Virus record (IMG/VR): IMGVR_UViG_3300036832_000723
Span: 1 to 23,734 of that record
DNA: 23,734 nt
Strand: one strand, 5' to 3'
DNA from: a virus
Shown one piece after another: positions 1 to 7,462 of the stretch. The notes under the pieces were generated by a model. That model was not told the DNA's origin. It saw only the letters and a list, made by a program, of their open reading frames with translations, and made no database searches. A program made the position numbers and the translations under genes. Numbering within the stretch: the first letter of the stretch is position 1; each line of letters opens with the position of its first letter.

Positions 1-156
1 CTGGAGCGCCACCAGCACGGCTCGTTCAAACGGTCGACCAGCCCGTCCCGGCCGGCCGGGCAGCGCCTGCCGCTGCTGCTCTTCCACGACAACCGCTCGT
101 TTCCGATCGGCCACGCCGAGTCGTGGGCCCATCCCGCCGACGGCCTGCACGGCGTG
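1..156. repeat. Terminal overlap, left copy (matches 23579-23734)
   Basis: The first 156 bases match the last 156 bases of the window with an offset of 23,578. There are two mismatches close together: G127 against C23705, and C129 against T23707. Both copies lie in the same reading frame of the prohead protease gene, so this looks like circular closure of a contig and not a biological repeat. The mismatches change one codon, from GCC (Ala) here to CCT (Pro) in the right copy, which suggests microdiversity in the source population or an assembly error. Confidence 0.93.
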
Positions 157-474
157 TGGCGGCTGAACGAGTCGGCCGAGGCGCAGCGCGCCGCCGGGGC
201 GGCCGAGGCCGGCGACCTGGTCGGCCTGTCGATCGGGTTCAACGACTACGGCACCCCGGCCTGGGAGGACGGCGACCCGTTCTCCGACAACCCCGACGAG
301 CTGCCCCGCGTCACCCGCCTCGAGTCGAGGCTCATCGAGGTGTCCATGACCCCGACCCCGGCGTTCGCGGCGGCCGAGGTGACCATGGTCCGCTCCGCGT
401 GGCGGCCCCCGCCCCGGGCCGAGCGCGACGTGGATCGCTGGCGGCGCATCGCCGACGGGCTACGCTCCCCGTAG
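1..474 (+). CDS. Prohead (capsid maturation) protease, 3' part
   Basis: This is the C-terminal 157 residues of an HK97-type serine protease that cleaves the capsid scaffold region during head maturation. The reading frame is open from base 1 and its start lies at 23435 across the junction, giving a full protein of about 205 aa, normal for the family. The catalytic His is seen in LLLFHDN (residue 29 of this part, about 77 of the whole), and the nucleophile Ser in GLSIGF (residue 77 here, about 125 of the whole). The gene sits between portal and major capsid protein, the classic order. A 128-bp gap to the capsid gene follows, in which I see only the capsid ribosome binding site. Confidence 0.93.
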   Translation: MERHQHGSFKRSTSPSRPAGQRLPLLLFHDNRSFPIGHAESWAHPADGLHGVWRLNESAEAQRAAGAAEAGDLVGLSIGFNDYGTPAWEDGDPFSDNPDELPRVTRLESRLIEVSMTPTPAFAAAEVTMVRSAWRPPPRAERDVDRWRRIADGLRSP

Positions 475-602
475 CGACGCACGCGGCCGACCCCGCCCGC
501 CCCCCGGCGACCACCCGGGCCCACCAGCCCCCTGGCCGCCCCGGACGGAGCCCGTCGGGCAGCCCCGCCAGCTGACCCCCGACGAGACGTGGAGGCTGTG
601 AG

Positions 603-1937
603 ATGAACCCTGTACTCGACCGGCTGCGCGCCCAGCGCGCCGAGCAGATGGCGGCCATGGACGCCGTCCTCGGCCAGGTGTCCGACGACCGCGACCTGGT
701 CGACGCCGAGAAAAGCCTGCTGACCGCCACCCAGCAGCGCCTGGCCGAGATCGACGCCCAGATCAAGCCCTTGGCCGACTACGAGGACATGCGCGCCGCC
801 CACCAGGCGGCCACCGCGGCGCTGCCCGTGCCCCGCCCGGACCGGCTGCCGGCCCAGCCCCGCCGCGCCGACGGCGGCGAGCGCGAAGCCCAATATCGCA
901 CGGCCGGCGAGTTCCTGGCCGACTACGTCCGGGCCCGGGGATTCGCCGACCACCAGCCCGACCAGCAGGCCATGTCGAGGGTGGCGGCCGCCTACCAGGC
1001 GAGGGCCGTGGCCGACCAGAAGACCACCGACACCCCCGGCCTGCTGCCCACGCTGATCGTCGGCGCCGTCGTCGACCTGATCGACGCCAACCGGCCCCTG
1101 ATCGGGTCCGTCGGCGGCGCCAAGGCGTTGGGCAACATTCCCGGGACCAGCTTCAACCGGCCGAAGATCACCCAGCACGTCACGGTCGGCCAGCAGACCA
1201 CCGGCGCCAACGAGAAGACCCAGCTGTCCTCCCAGAAGATGACCATCAGCCCGGTGTCGTTCTCGAAGACCACCTACGGCGGCACCGTCGACATCTCCCG
1301 CCAGGACATCGACTGGACGTCGCCGGGGGCGTGGGACATCCTCGTCCGCGACCTCGCCAACGTGTACGCCGTGCAAACCGAGACGGCCGCCGCCGCCGCG
1401 TTCAAGGCCGGCGCCACCGGCACCGCCGTCGTGGTCGCCACCAACGACCTGAAGGGCTGGACGCTGGCCATCTACACGGCGGCCATGCACGCCTACCAGG
1501 CCGGGTTCATGATGCCCGACCGCATCTGGTGCAGCCTGGACGTGTGGGCCGCCCTCGGCTCCCTCGTCGACGTGGCCCGCGTCGTGCTACCCCAGGACGG
1601 GACCACCGAGATGGGCGCCCCCGGCACGTCCACCATCGCCTCCATGCGCGGCGACCTGCTCGGCGTGCCCCGCATCGTCGTCCCCACCTTCGCGGCCGGC
1701 ACGTGCATCATCGGCAACTCGTCGATGTTCGAGGTGTACGAGGAGGTCATCGGCCTGCTGTCAGTCATCGAGCCCAGCATCCTCGGCGTGCAGGTCGCCT
1801 ACGGCGGCTACGTCGCCTTCGGCGCCTTGCAGGGCACCGCCCTGGTCCCCTTGACGCCCCCGGCCGGCATGCCCACCATGGCCGAGGCCGAGGCCGCCGC
1901 CGAGCCCGAGGCGGACGCCCCGAAGGCCAAGCGGTAG
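603..1937 (+). CDS. Major capsid protein (HK97 fold)
   Basis: This 444-aa protein should form the icosahedral head shell. Residues 1 to about 60 form a charged, Gln/Ala-rich helical segment typical of the scaffolding delta domain that the protease removes. Residues from about 95 onward look like the HK97 shell domain: a hydrophobic stretch around LLPTLIVGAVVDLID (about 144-158), a beta-rich middle, and a C-terminal segment ending in a Glu/Ala/Lys tail. A clear Shine-Dalgarno GGAGG at 591-595 lies 7 bases before the ATG, one of the best in the window and fitting a highly expressed product. It lies directly downstream of the protease gene. Confidence 0.93.
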   Translation: MNPVLDRLRAQRAEQMAAMDAVLGQVSDDRDLVDAEKSLLTATQQRLAEIDAQIKPLADYEDMRAAHQAATAALPVPRPDRLPAQPRRADGGEREAQYRTAGEFLADYVRARGFADHQPDQQAMSRVAAAYQARAVADQKTTDTPGLLPTLIVGAVVDLIDANRPLIGSVGGAKALGNIPGTSFNRPKITQHVTVGQQTTGANEKTQLSSQKMTISPVSFSKTTYGGTVDISRQDIDWTSPGAWDILVRDLANVYAVQTETAAAAAFKAGATGTAVVVATNDLKGWTLAIYTAAMHAYQAGFMMPDRIWCSLDVWAALGSLVDVARVVLPQDGTTEMGAPGTSTIASMRGDLLGVPRIVVPTFAAGTCIIGNSSMFEVYEEVIGLLSVIEPSILGVQVAYGGYVAFGALQGTALVPLTPPAGMPTMAEAEAAAEPEADAPKAKR

Positions 1938-1941
1938 CGCG

Positions 1942-2373
1942 GTGGCCTGGACGATCAAGCCGGCCGGGTCGTGGGGCGTTGCCACCAGCAACGCCCCCGC
2001 CACCGACGTCGCCGCCGTGTTGGCGTTGCCGGGATCGTGGAGGCTCGACCAGTACCCGCAAGCCCCGGGCCCGACGCAGCGGCTGTTCGTCCGCAAGGAC
2101 CAGTGGGGCAGCCTGGCCGCCGCCCCCGGCGTCGATAGCGTCACGCCGAACACCGGCACCGCCGCCGGCGGCACGGCGGTGGCCCTCGCCGGCGACGGCC
2201 TGACCGGCTCCACCGGCGTCACCTTCGCCGGCAGCGCCGCCACCAGCGTGGCGGTCGTCAACGACGCCCTCATCACCTGCGTCACTCCCGCCCACGCCGC
2301 CGGCCCGGTCAACGTGGTCGTCGCCAACCCCCGCGGCAACGTCACCATCACCGGCGGGTACACGTATGTCTGA
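1942..2373 (+). CDS. TIG/Ig-domain structural protein 1
   Basis: This is a 143-aa protein with a GTG start four bases after the capsid stop codon. Residues 1 to about 60 form a small domain containing a GSWRLDQY motif and an RLFVRKDQW strand. Residues about 66-143 form an IPT/TIG immunoglobulin-like domain: VDSVTPNTGTAAGGTAV opens the fold and GPVNVVVANPRG..GGYTYV closes it. Such domains often decorate phage capsids or tails and bind surface sugars. The position beside the capsid gene suggests head decoration. The next gene has the same two-part plan, so the two look like a tandem duplication. The exact role is inferred. Confidence 0.75.
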   Translation: MAWTIKPAGSWGVATSNAPATDVAAVLALPGSWRLDQYPQAPGPTQRLFVRKDQWGSLAAAPGVDSVTPNTGTAAGGTAVALAGDGLTGSTGVTFAGSAATSVAVVNDALITCVTPAHAAGPVNVVVANPRGNVTITGGYTYV

Positions 2374-2785
2374 CTGGCAGGTCATGGCCCACCAGGTCGA
2401 CCTCCCTGTCGCGGCCGAGCAGCCGATCGGGATGCCGGCCGGCTGGGAGCCGATCGGCACCCTGTCCCGCCAGGGCAACAAGGCCGTCCTGCTCGTGCGC
2501 CGCCAGGCCCAGTACACCCCGCCGGCCGGCACGCCGGTCCTCACGTCGCTCACCCCGAGCAGCCTTCCCGCCGGTAGCACGCCGGCCACGGTGGACGTGA
2601 TCGGCACCGGCTTCGACGCCTCGTCCACCATCGACGCCGACGGCCAGCCTCGGGCCACGTTCTACCTCGACGCCACGCACCTCGAGTACACCGCCCGCCC
2701 CGACCTGACCGGCCCCGCCACCGTCCAGATCACCGTGCAAGGCCCCAACGGGGCCTCCAACGCCCTGCCCTTCACGTACACATGA
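2366..2785 (+). CDS. TIG/Ig-domain structural protein 2
   Basis: A 139-aa protein whose ATG overlaps the end of the previous gene by 8 bases. The N-terminal domain (about 1-50) contains MPAGWEPIG followed by KAVLLVRRQAQY, which resembles PGSWRLDQY and RLFVRKDQW in the preceding protein. Residues about 56-139 form a second TIG-like domain: VLTSLTPSSLPAGSTPATV at its start and GPATVQITVQGPNG..PFTYT at its end. It is therefore a diverged paralogue of its neighbour. A capsid-decoration or accessory adhesion role is inferred from position and fold, not shown directly. Confidence 0.73.
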   Translation: MSDWQVMAHQVDLPVAAEQPIGMPAGWEPIGTLSRQGNKAVLLVRRQAQYTPPAGTPVLTSLTPSSLPAGSTPATVDVIGTGFDASSTIDADGQPRATFYLDATHLEYTARPDLTGPATVQITVQGPNGASNALPFTYT

Positions 2786-3381
2786 CCAGGCCTGACCGGG
2801 TGCCCCGGCATGACGCGGTCGTCAGGACGACGCCGCCGCCGCCTCCGAGCGGCCAAGTGAATGTGTGGCTTTACAACGCCTTAGCCGACTGTCCGAGCCC
2901 CCATCAGGGCGACATCGTCTACACCGAGGCCGACGACGCCTACCAATACTGGAACGGCACGACCTGGAAGCCGCTCGGCGGTGGTGGTGGCGCCGGGCCG
3001 TGGACGCCGCTCGACATGGGGGACGGCTGGGCGGCTGACTTCTCATCGTCCACGCCGGCCTACCGTATGGAGGGCGACCTCGTCCGGTTCAAGGGGGGAT
3101 TGGACGGGTCGAGCGCCGTCAGCGGCGCTCCCGCCGCCACCTATCCCATCTCGGCCTTCCCGCCCGGCAGCGTGCGATCGTCCGGCATCAACCTGCTCTC
3201 GATAATGACCGACTACTCCACCGGCGTCTACGTGCCGGTCTACGTCCAGGTCATGACGAGCGTCGTGAACAGCGTGTCGGTGGCGGCGCTCTACTGCAAC
3301 AACACCACAGACGGCTCGCCCATAGCACCCCCGGCGGCGGGAATGGTGTTCCTCGACAACCTCGCCTACACGGTCACCTGA
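2782..3381 (+). CDS. Fibre-like/appendage protein
   Basis: A 199-aa protein starting in an ATGA overlap with the preceding gene. After a Pro-rich linker (PPPPPPSGQ, about 18-25) comes GDIVYTEADDAYQYWNGTTW (about 43-62), a motif common in phage fibre proteins where a trimeric stalk begins. A Gly-rich hinge follows (GGGGG, about 66-70). The C-terminal 125 residues are beta-rich, with YRMEGDLVRFKGG resembling the head domain of receptor-binding or appendage proteins. It lies in a head-gene neighbourhood, between TIG proteins and the head-tail adaptor, so it may be a capsid fibre and not a tail fibre. A structural role is likely; receptor binding is inference. Confidence 0.62.
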   Translation: MTRPDRVPRHDAVVRTTPPPPPSGQVNVWLYNALADCPSPHQGDIVYTEADDAYQYWNGTTWKPLGGGGGAGPWTPLDMGDGWAADFSSSTPAYRMEGDLVRFKGGLDGSSAVSGAPAATYPISAFPPGSVRSSGINLLSIMTDYSTGVYVPVYVQVMTSVVNSVSVAALYCNNTTDGSPIAPPAAGMVFLDNLAYTVT

Positions 3382-3716
3382 TGGCGTACTGGCCGAAGCT
3401 GCCCGAGGTCCGCAGCCTGCTCCGCTTGCAGCCGGACCCGGTCGAGGACGGCATCATCACCACCGCCCTGGCCGCCGCCGTCGACTACGCCAACCGCCGC
3501 CTGAACTACAAGTTCCCGATCCCCCCGTCCGATGACGGCACCCTGCCCGACGCCGCCCACAAGGCCTGCCTATTCCACGCGGCGCGCCTGTACCGGCGCC
3601 GCGACTCGATCGACGGCACCCTCGGGTTCGGCGACCTGGGCGTCGTCCGGGTGGGCCGCGTCGACGCCGACATCGAGGCGCTGTACTCGGCCGTCGGCCC
3701 GCTGGTGTTCGGATGA
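3381..3716 (+). CDS. Head-tail connector/adaptor (gp6-like)
   Basis: This 111-aa, mostly helical protein fits the head-tail adaptor family (HK97 gp6/SPP1 gp15-like) that forms a ring beneath the portal. The signs are an N-terminal LPEVRSLLRLQPD helix, a second helix with ITTALAAAVDYANRRLNY, and a central HKACLFHAARLYRRRDS helix followed by a short glycine-rich FGFGDLG-type loop. The ATG overlaps the last base of the fibre-like gene's stop, and the next gene begins in an ATGA overlap, so translation is probably coupled. Length and position fit the family well. Confidence 0.8.
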   Translation: MAYWPKLPEVRSLLRLQPDPVEDGIITTALAAAVDYANRRLNYKFPIPPSDDGTLPDAAHKACLFHAARLYRRRDSIDGTLGFGDLGVVRVGRVDADIEALYSAVGPLVFG

Positions 3717-4099
3717 GCTGGAACCGCGCCGCCGCCGCCGCCGCTATCACGGCCGTGCTGCAAACGGCGATGGGCGAGACGGTGTTCGTCTACCCGAAGC
3801 CGCCGGGCACCGTCAACCCGCCGGCGGTGATCGTCGGCCGGCCCGCCTCGGTGCGCTACTCGACGGTAGCGTTCACGATCGACGAGGCCATCCTGCCCGT
3901 CTCGTGCTGCGGGCCGGCCGACGGCGACGACATGGTCGACGCCCTGGTCACCGCCGTCCGCCACGCCCTGACCGCCGACCAGACCCTCGGCGGGGCCGTG
4001 CAGGCGTGCTGGCCGGCCGACGAGCGGGCCTGGCGGCAAGCGTCCATCGCCGGCGTCGACGTCCTGTTAGCCGACGTCAACCTGACCGTCCAAATGTGA
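3713..4099 (+). CDS. Tail completion/terminator protein
   Basis: A 128-aa protein likely to cap the tail tube and join it to the head. It shows the usual layout: an N-terminal helix (AAAAAAITAVLQTAMG), strands around TVFVYPKPPGTVNPPAVIVGRP, a helix with DDMVDALVTAVRHALT, and a final strand VDVLLADVNLTVQM. It starts in an ATGA overlap with the adaptor gene and is followed by the major tail protein, the standard position. Sequence identity within this family is always low, so the call rests on order, size and predicted fold. Confidence 0.7.
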   Translation: MSWNRAAAAAAITAVLQTAMGETVFVYPKPPGTVNPPAVIVGRPASVRYSTVAFTIDEAILPVSCCGPADGDDMVDALVTAVRHALTADQTLGGAVQACWPADERAWRQASIAGVDVLLADVNLTVQM

Positions 4100-4109
4100 G
4101 GAGCCGCAA

Positions 4110-4793
4110 ATGTCCGTGACCACCGACGACGCACCCGAGCTGCTAGCCGCCGGCGACCCGGTGGCGGTGCCCGCTAACCCGCTCATCCTCAACGACGCTT
4201 ACTTCGAACTGGCCGGGACTAATCTCAAATGCCAGACATTCCATGCCGAAGTCTCACCTGAGAACAAGTTAGTCACGGTTACCACCTTTTGCTCAGAAAC
4301 GGATTACAGCGGCGTCACGAAGTGGCACCTGCGGGCCACGTTCTACCAGGACTTTAACCCCGGCTCGACCTACGCCACATTGAATAGTGCGCTGGCTGCG
4401 TACAACGCATCAGGGACCCCAACGAACTTTAAGGTCCGCCCCTATTCAAGTCGTATAGCGTCGGCTAACAACCCCATTATCTCGGGCTACGCCATCCCCC
4501 AGCCGTTCGACCTGATCATCGGCGACGCCGGCACCGCCTCCCAGGTCCAGATCGACTGGAACCTCACCGGCCCGCCCACCGTCGACAACGGCGCCGTCAC
4601 CGCCACCGGCGCCACCGCCGGCGCCCCCGGCTTCTACACCCCCTCCGGCGCCAACGTCCCCGCCAACCTCGCCGCGTTGACGGGGATCACCGCCACCCCG
4701 GCCACGGCGTGGACGACCGGCCAGTTCGTCATCACCGCCGACCTGTTAGCCGCCCACTGGTCGAGCAGCGCCTGGGTCGCCGGGAAGGCCTGA
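4110..4793 (+). CDS. Major tail (tube) protein
   Basis: A 227-aa protein with a good Shine-Dalgarno (AGGAG, spacing about 6), expected for the abundant tail tube subunit. Residues about 25-135 contain the tube-type beta sandwich: ILNDAYFELAGTNLKCQTFHAEVSPE, then a threonine-rich strand and KWHLRATFYQDF. Residues about 135-227 add an Ala/Thr/Gly-rich C-terminal part (GTASQVQIDWNLTG onward). Base composition changes inside the gene: by eye 4201-4500 is about 55% GC, while 4561-4680 is well above 70% GC, and codons in the low segment include otherwise rare ones. This suggests the tube core was acquired by recombination. Confidence 0.85.
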   Translation: MSVTTDDAPELLAAGDPVAVPANPLILNDAYFELAGTNLKCQTFHAEVSPENKLVTVTTFCSETDYSGVTKWHLRATFYQDFNPGSTYATLNSALAAYNASGTPTNFKVRPYSSRIASANNPIISGYAIPQPFDLIIGDAGTASQVQIDWNLTGPPTVDNGAVTATGATAGAPGFYTPSGANVPANLAALTGITATPATAWTTGQFVITADLLAAHWSSSAWVAGKA

Positions 4794-5224
4794 TGCCAGC
4801 CGCCCCCACGGTGGCCGTGGTCGGCCTGAAGGCCTTGCAACGCGACCTGGCCCGCCTCGCCGACCCCGTCGGCGGCGACATGGCCGCCGCCCTCGCCGCC
4901 GCCGGCCGCCAGGCCGCCCAGCCCGTAGCCGACGCCGTCCGCAACGCCTACCCGTCCGTGTCCGGCCGGCTGGCCGGGTCGGTGCGCGTCACCGGGTCGC
5001 GTACCGGCGCCGCCGTCCGGGTCGGCCGCAAGAGCATCCCCTACGCCGGGCCCGTCGACTTCGGCGGCTGGCCCGGCGACCGCCCCTACCTGCCTGACGG
5101 CCGCTACCTGTACCCGGCCATGGCCGCCCACGCCGCCGACGTCGTCGCTGCCTACCAACGCGAGGTCGCCGCCGCCGTGGCCGCCTTCGGGTGGACCAAC
5201 CCGGGCGACCAGCCGCATGACTGA
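4793..5224 (+). CDS. HK97 gp10-like minor structural protein
   Basis: A 143-aa protein whose ATG overlaps the stop of the major tail gene. It shows the plan of HK97 gp10-like tail components: an N-terminal helix with VVGLKALQRDLARL, a helical run of Ala/Gln, an RLAGSVRVTGSRTGAAVRVG beta hairpin, and IPYAGPVDFGGWPGDRPYL, equivalent to the family motif YA..VEfGt..arPfl. A C-terminal helix follows. In many phages this gene precedes the major tail gene; here it follows, a minor change of order. The upstream in-frame extension to 4709 would overlap the tail gene and is not favoured. Confidence 0.75.
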   Translation: MPAAPTVAVVGLKALQRDLARLADPVGGDMAAALAAAGRQAAQPVADAVRNAYPSVSGRLAGSVRVTGSRTGAAVRVGRKSIPYAGPVDFGGWPGDRPYLPDGRYLYPAMAAHAADVVAAYQREVAAAVAAFGWTNPGDQPHD

Positions 5225-5525
5225 CCCGACCCAGGCGCTGCCCACGCTGATCTCGGTCCCCCAGGCGTTCATGGCCCGCCTGCCGTCCCAGCGGGTCATC
5301 GACCTCCTCGCCCGCCTCGAGCCGGGCGTCAAGATCGGCGAGCTGATGGAGGGCCAGCCGTCCCGGATCATCGCCTTCCGGGCCCTGCTACGCGACCACC
5401 CCGACCGCGACCCCACCTCGCTGTGGTTGCACGCCTACGACTGCGAGGTGGAGATGGTCGCGGTGGACCCTACCGGCGGCAACGGGCTATCGCCGTCGCC
5501 CACGTCTGCGCCTACTACAAGCTGA
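5217..5525 (+). CDS. Tail assembly chaperone, first frame
   Basis: A 102-aa reading frame beginning in an 8-base overlap with the previous gene. Position immediately before the tape measure gene, size, and mainly helical content (SQRVIDLLARLEPGVKIGELM, SRIIAFRALLRDHPDRD, SLWLHAYDCEVEMV) match the lambda G-type chaperone that coats the tape measure protein during tail assembly. The last 16 or so codons (after GGNG) become Ser/Pro/Thr-rich low-complexity sequence, suggesting the biologically relevant product may shift frame before this stop. See the overlapping frame ending at 5638. Confidence 0.75.
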   Translation: MTDPTQALPTLISVPQAFMARLPSQRVIDLLARLEPGVKIGELMEGQPSRIIAFRALLRDHPDRDPTSLWLHAYDCEVEMVAVDPTGGNGLSPSPTSAPTTS

Positions 5526-5638
5526 GCCCGGCCGTGGTCGAAGCCCTCGACGACGACATGTGGGAGGCCATGGTCGCCGTCATGGCCGCCGAGGCCGACG
5601 CCATCCGCGCCCAGGCCGCCAAGCCGACGGGGAGATAG
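5423..5638 (+). CDS. Tail assembly chaperone, frameshift extension
   Basis: This frame is -1 relative to the first chaperone frame and ends 4 bases before the tape measure start. Its sensible protein sequence begins around AIAVAHVCAYYKLSPAVVEALDDD and runs as acidic/helical sequence to AAKPTGR, resembling the second (T-type) chaperone domain made by ribosomal frameshifting. The codons upstream of about 5471 in this frame are Arg/Gly-rich and look non-coding. I see no canonical X-XXY-YYZ slippery heptamer. The best weak candidate is slippage of the CCT codon at 5469-5471 back onto CCC. An independent GTG start at 5423 is the alternative. Confidence 0.55.
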   Translation: MVARLRLRGGDGRGGPYRRQRAIAVAHVCAYYKLSPAVVEALDDDMWEAMVAVMAAEADAIRAQAAKPTGR

Positions 5639-5642
5639 GCGG

Positions 5643-7460
5643 ATGCCGACCGGCCCGTCGATAATGGTCCGGGTCCTCGGCGACCTGACCGGCCTCGGCA
5701 AGTCCTTCGACCAGGCGAAGGGCAAGGCCGGCGACACCGCCCGGTCCGTCTCCTCCAGCATCGGCCAGATGCTGTCCACCCTCAACCAGGGCGGCATCCT
5801 CGGACCGTTCGGCGAGTCGTTGGCCACCGCCAACCAGGCGTTCGGCGAGCTGGCCGAGACCGGCCGCCACGTCGGCGCCGTCATGGCCGGCCTGGGCGGC
5901 GCCTTCGTCGGCGTCGGCACCGGCCTGGCCATCCTCGGCTCGAAGGACCAGGCCGCCCGCCAACAGCTCCAGGCCGCCATCGACGCCACCGGCCGATCCT
6001 GGGACGACTACTCCACCCGGGTCGAGGAGGCCATAAAGCACAACGAGAAGTTCGGCGACTCGGCGTCAGTGACCCAGAACGCCCTGCAAACCCTCGTCCA
6101 GGCCACCGGCGACCCGGCCAAGGCCCTCGACCTGCTCGGCGAGGCCGCCGACCTGGCCGCCGCCAAGCACGAGTCCCTCGGCGAGGCCGCCACCCAGCTG
6201 GGCAAGGTCTACAACGGCTCCACCAAGATCCTGAAGGAGTTCGGGATCACCGTCACCAACACCGCGGCGGCGACCAAGGCGGCCGACGCCGCGGCCCGCC
6301 AGGCTGCCACCGCCGACCGCCAGGCCGCCACCGCCAAGCAGCGCCTGGCCGACCTGGAGACCATCGACGCGGCCAAGAAGCACCTCACCGTCACCGAGAC
6401 CGTCCGCCTCCACGACGCCCAACTCAAGGCCAACGCCACCACCGTCGCCGCCGCCGCCGCCCACCAGAAGGCCACCCAGGCCACCCAGGCGGCCACGAAG
6501 GCCACCGGCGGGCTGACCGCCGTCCAACAGGTGGGCCAAAAGGTCGCCGGCCAGGCCGACGCCCAATCGAACACGTTCACCGGCCACCTCAAGGCGCTCA
6601 CCACCGAGATCGAGGACCAGGCCGCCGCCTTCGGGAACAAGTACGGCCCCGCCCTGCAGGTCGCCGGCCAGGCGTTCGCCGTCATCGGCGGCACCGTCGA
6701 AGTGGGCCGCAAGCTCCTCGAGAAGTACACGGCCACCACCAAGGCGGCCACCGCCGGCGCCGAGGCCCAGACCGCCGCCAACGAGGCCGAGCAACTGTCC
6801 TTCGACGGCCTGGCCGTGTCCGCCGGCGGCGCCGACGTCGCCCTGCTACCGATCATCGCCACCACCGCCGGCATCGTCTTGGCCGTCGCCGCGCTCGGCG
6901 CCGCCGCCTACGTCATCTACCGCAACTGGGACACCATCTGGAAGGCCATGAAGGCCGCCGTCGTCGACACCTGGGATTGGATCCGCTCCCACTGGCCGCT
7001 GCTGTTGGCCATCCTGACCGGGCCGATCGGCCTGGCCGCCCTCGAGGTGGTCCGCCACTGGCAGGGCGTCGTCGACTTCTTCAGAGGGCTGCCCCGACAG
7101 ATCGGCGGGTTCTTCCTCGGCGTGGCCGAGGCCATCGTCTGGCCGTTCCGGACCGCCTTCAACGACATCGCCGACCTGTGGAACCGCAGCGTCGGGTCGC
7201 TCAGCTTCCACATTCCGTCCTGGGTGCCGTTCGTCGGCGGCGACGCCTTCTCCATGCCGAGGATCCCGCACCTGGCCCAGGGCGGCCTCATCACCCAGAC
7301 CGGCCTCGTCTACGCCCACGCCGGCGAGGCCATAACCCCTATCGACAAAGCCCCCCGCGGCCCCGTCGTCGCCATCGCCAACGCCCACTTCTCCTCCGAC
7401 GTCGACGTCGAGGCGTTCATGCGCCGCGTGGCGTGGACCGTGCAAACCCAGAGGATCTGA
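5643..7460 (+). CDS. Tape measure protein
   Basis: A 605-aa protein that sets tail length and enters the cell with the DNA. It has an N-terminal region with hydrophobic helix (about 79-100), an Ala/Thr-rich coiled-coil section (about 205-330), and hydrophobic segments at about 402-426 and 452-471 followed by Trp-rich amphipathic helices. The C-terminus carries IPHLAQGGLITQTGLVYAH (about 541-559), a hallmark seen near the end of many tape measure proteins. It is short for the family, so the tail should be short; at roughly 1.5 angstrom per residue that suggests about 90 nm (inference). It follows the chaperones and precedes Dit, the usual order. Confidence 0.93.
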   Translation: MPTGPSIMVRVLGDLTGLGKSFDQAKGKAGDTARSVSSSIGQMLSTLNQGGILGPFGESLATANQAFGELAETGRHVGAVMAGLGGAFVGVGTGLAILGSKDQAARQQLQAAIDATGRSWDDYSTRVEEAIKHNEKFGDSASVTQNALQTLVQATGDPAKALDLLGEAADLAAAKHESLGEAATQLGKVYNGSTKILKEFGITVTNTAAATKAADAAARQAATADRQAATAKQRLADLETIDAAKKHLTVTETVRLHDAQLKANATTVAAAAAHQKATQATQAATKATGGLTAVQQVGQKVAGQADAQSNTFTGHLKALTTEIEDQAAAFGNKYGPALQVAGQAFAVIGGTVEVGRKLLEKYTATTKAATAGAEAQTAANEAEQLSFDGLAVSAGGADVALLPIIATTAGIVLAVAALGAAAYVIYRNWDTIWKAMKAAVVDTWDWIRSHWPLLLAILTGPIGLAALEVVRHWQGVVDFFRGLPRQIGGFFLGVAEAIVWPFRTAFNDIADLWNRSVGSLSFHIPSWVPFVGGDAFSMPRIPHLAQGGLITQTGLVYAHAGEAITPIDKAPRGPVVAIANAHFSSDVDVEAFMRRVAWTVQTQRI

Positions 7461-7462
7461 CG

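Noticed and set aside
1-156. True direct terminal repeats as virion genome ends
   Set aside because: The repeats lie inside a protease gene that is only complete when the ends are joined, so circular closure of the contig explains them better.
246-1490. Long minus-strand open frame of about 414 codons opposite the protease and capsid genes
   Set aside because: It is Gly/Arg/Val-rich low-complexity sequence antisense to well-recognised genes, an expected effect of high third-position GC.
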